Shown here: positions 14,136-14,263 of the stretch, piece after piece
How positions within the stretch are numbered: the first letter of the stretch is position 1
Layout of the letters: each line of letters opens with the position of its first letter
NCBI GenBank assembly: GCA_900766185.1
Contig: CAAFUL010000112.1
Coordinates: forward strand, 1-14,263
Length of the DNA: 14,263 nucleotides
Reading direction: 5' to 3'
Origin: an uncultured Johnsonella sp.
Lineage (GTDB): Bacteria > Bacillota > Clostridia > Lachnospirales > Lachnospiraceae
Made by a program: the position numbers and the translations under genes
Notes under the pieces: model-generated
What the model was told of the DNA's origin: nothing
Database searches by the model: none
What the model saw: only the letters and a program-made list of their open reading frames with translations

Positions 14136-14263
14136 ATGTTAGATAAAAGACTCCTTATAATTCAATCATACCGGCAAACCTTTTTTAAAGCTTTGACAAA
14201 TTTACATAGACTGTGGAATTTGTATCTTGCTTTATCAAAAGGGTTAACCGCTAAAAAGATTGA
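14136..14263 (+). CDS. Partial hypothetical protein, N-terminus only
   Basis: An open frame runs from ATG 14136 to the right edge without a stop (42 complete codons). AGGAGG at 14126-14131 is a strong ribosome binding site; ATG 14133 in the same frame is also possible but only one base from it. The protein begins MLDKRLLIIQSYRQTFFKAL and continues with hydrophobic and basic residues that suggest amphipathic helices. It is divergent from the sugar operon and shares the 280-base gap with its promoter. I do not recognise the family; a regulator is possible but unsupported. Confidence 0.6.
   Translation, partial: MLDKRLLIIQSYRQTFFKALTNLHRLWNLYLALSKGLTAKKI

Overview
The window looks like chromosome of a low-GC, Gram-positive, probably anaerobic Firmicute, most likely Clostridia of the Lachnospiraceae type. 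The basis is AT-rich intergenic DNA, strong GGAGG ribosome binding sites, a lipoprotein sugar-binding protein, a class II aldolase, a type III pantothenate kinase and a prokaryotic NSS transporter. Genus is not resolved. I see no transposase, phage gene, CRISPR array, rRNA or convincing tRNA.

Left part (1-4842). Three minus-strand genes run coaBC, prfC (release factor 3), then an NSS-family sodium:amino-acid symporter, spaced 27 and 39 bases, so they are probably co-transcribed. Upstream of coaBC is a 423-base gap with a promoter-like pair and a 14-bp hairpin in the predicted leader. Beyond the transporter's stop is a large multi-stem inverted-repeat element (about 13-179). It ends at the window edge next to a Shine-Dalgarno-like purine run, so it could be the leader RNA of a gene outside the window.

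Middle (4843-6440). coaX (type III pantothenate kinase) is divergent from coaBC, which pairs two steps of coenzyme A synthesis. It converges on a minus-strand gene for a DIP1984/DUF6847-like helical protein. Between them are a terminator that works best for the minus strand and a second structured inverted-repeat element. Upstream of the DIP1984-like gene are three tandem 28-bp hairpin repeats whose stems change in a compensatory way while the loop is kept.

Right part (6446-14055). A minus-strand sugar operon starts from a consensus promoter at 14026-14055. Its order is lipoprotein sugar-binding protein, double-domain ABC ATPase, permease, ROK sugar kinase, class II ketose-bisphosphate aldolase, PfkA-family kinase, DeoR repressor. 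Together these import a monosaccharide without PTS, phosphorylate it at C6, phosphorylate the 6-phosphate at C1 and split the bisphosphate into two triose phosphates. No isomerase or epimerase is encoded, so the substrate is probably a ketohexose (fructose, tagatose, allulose or sorbose). The kinase departs from the PfkA consensus at two active-site motifs, and the aldolase resembles tagatose-bisphosphate aldolases. An intrinsic terminator between the binding-protein gene and the ATPase gene probably lets the binding protein be made in excess. A divergent partial gene of unknown function runs off the right edge.

The best candidates for something undescribed are the three structured intergenic elements and the possible tagatose/allulose-type ABC-ROK-PFK-aldolase route. 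All identifications come from reading motifs; no database search or folding program was run.
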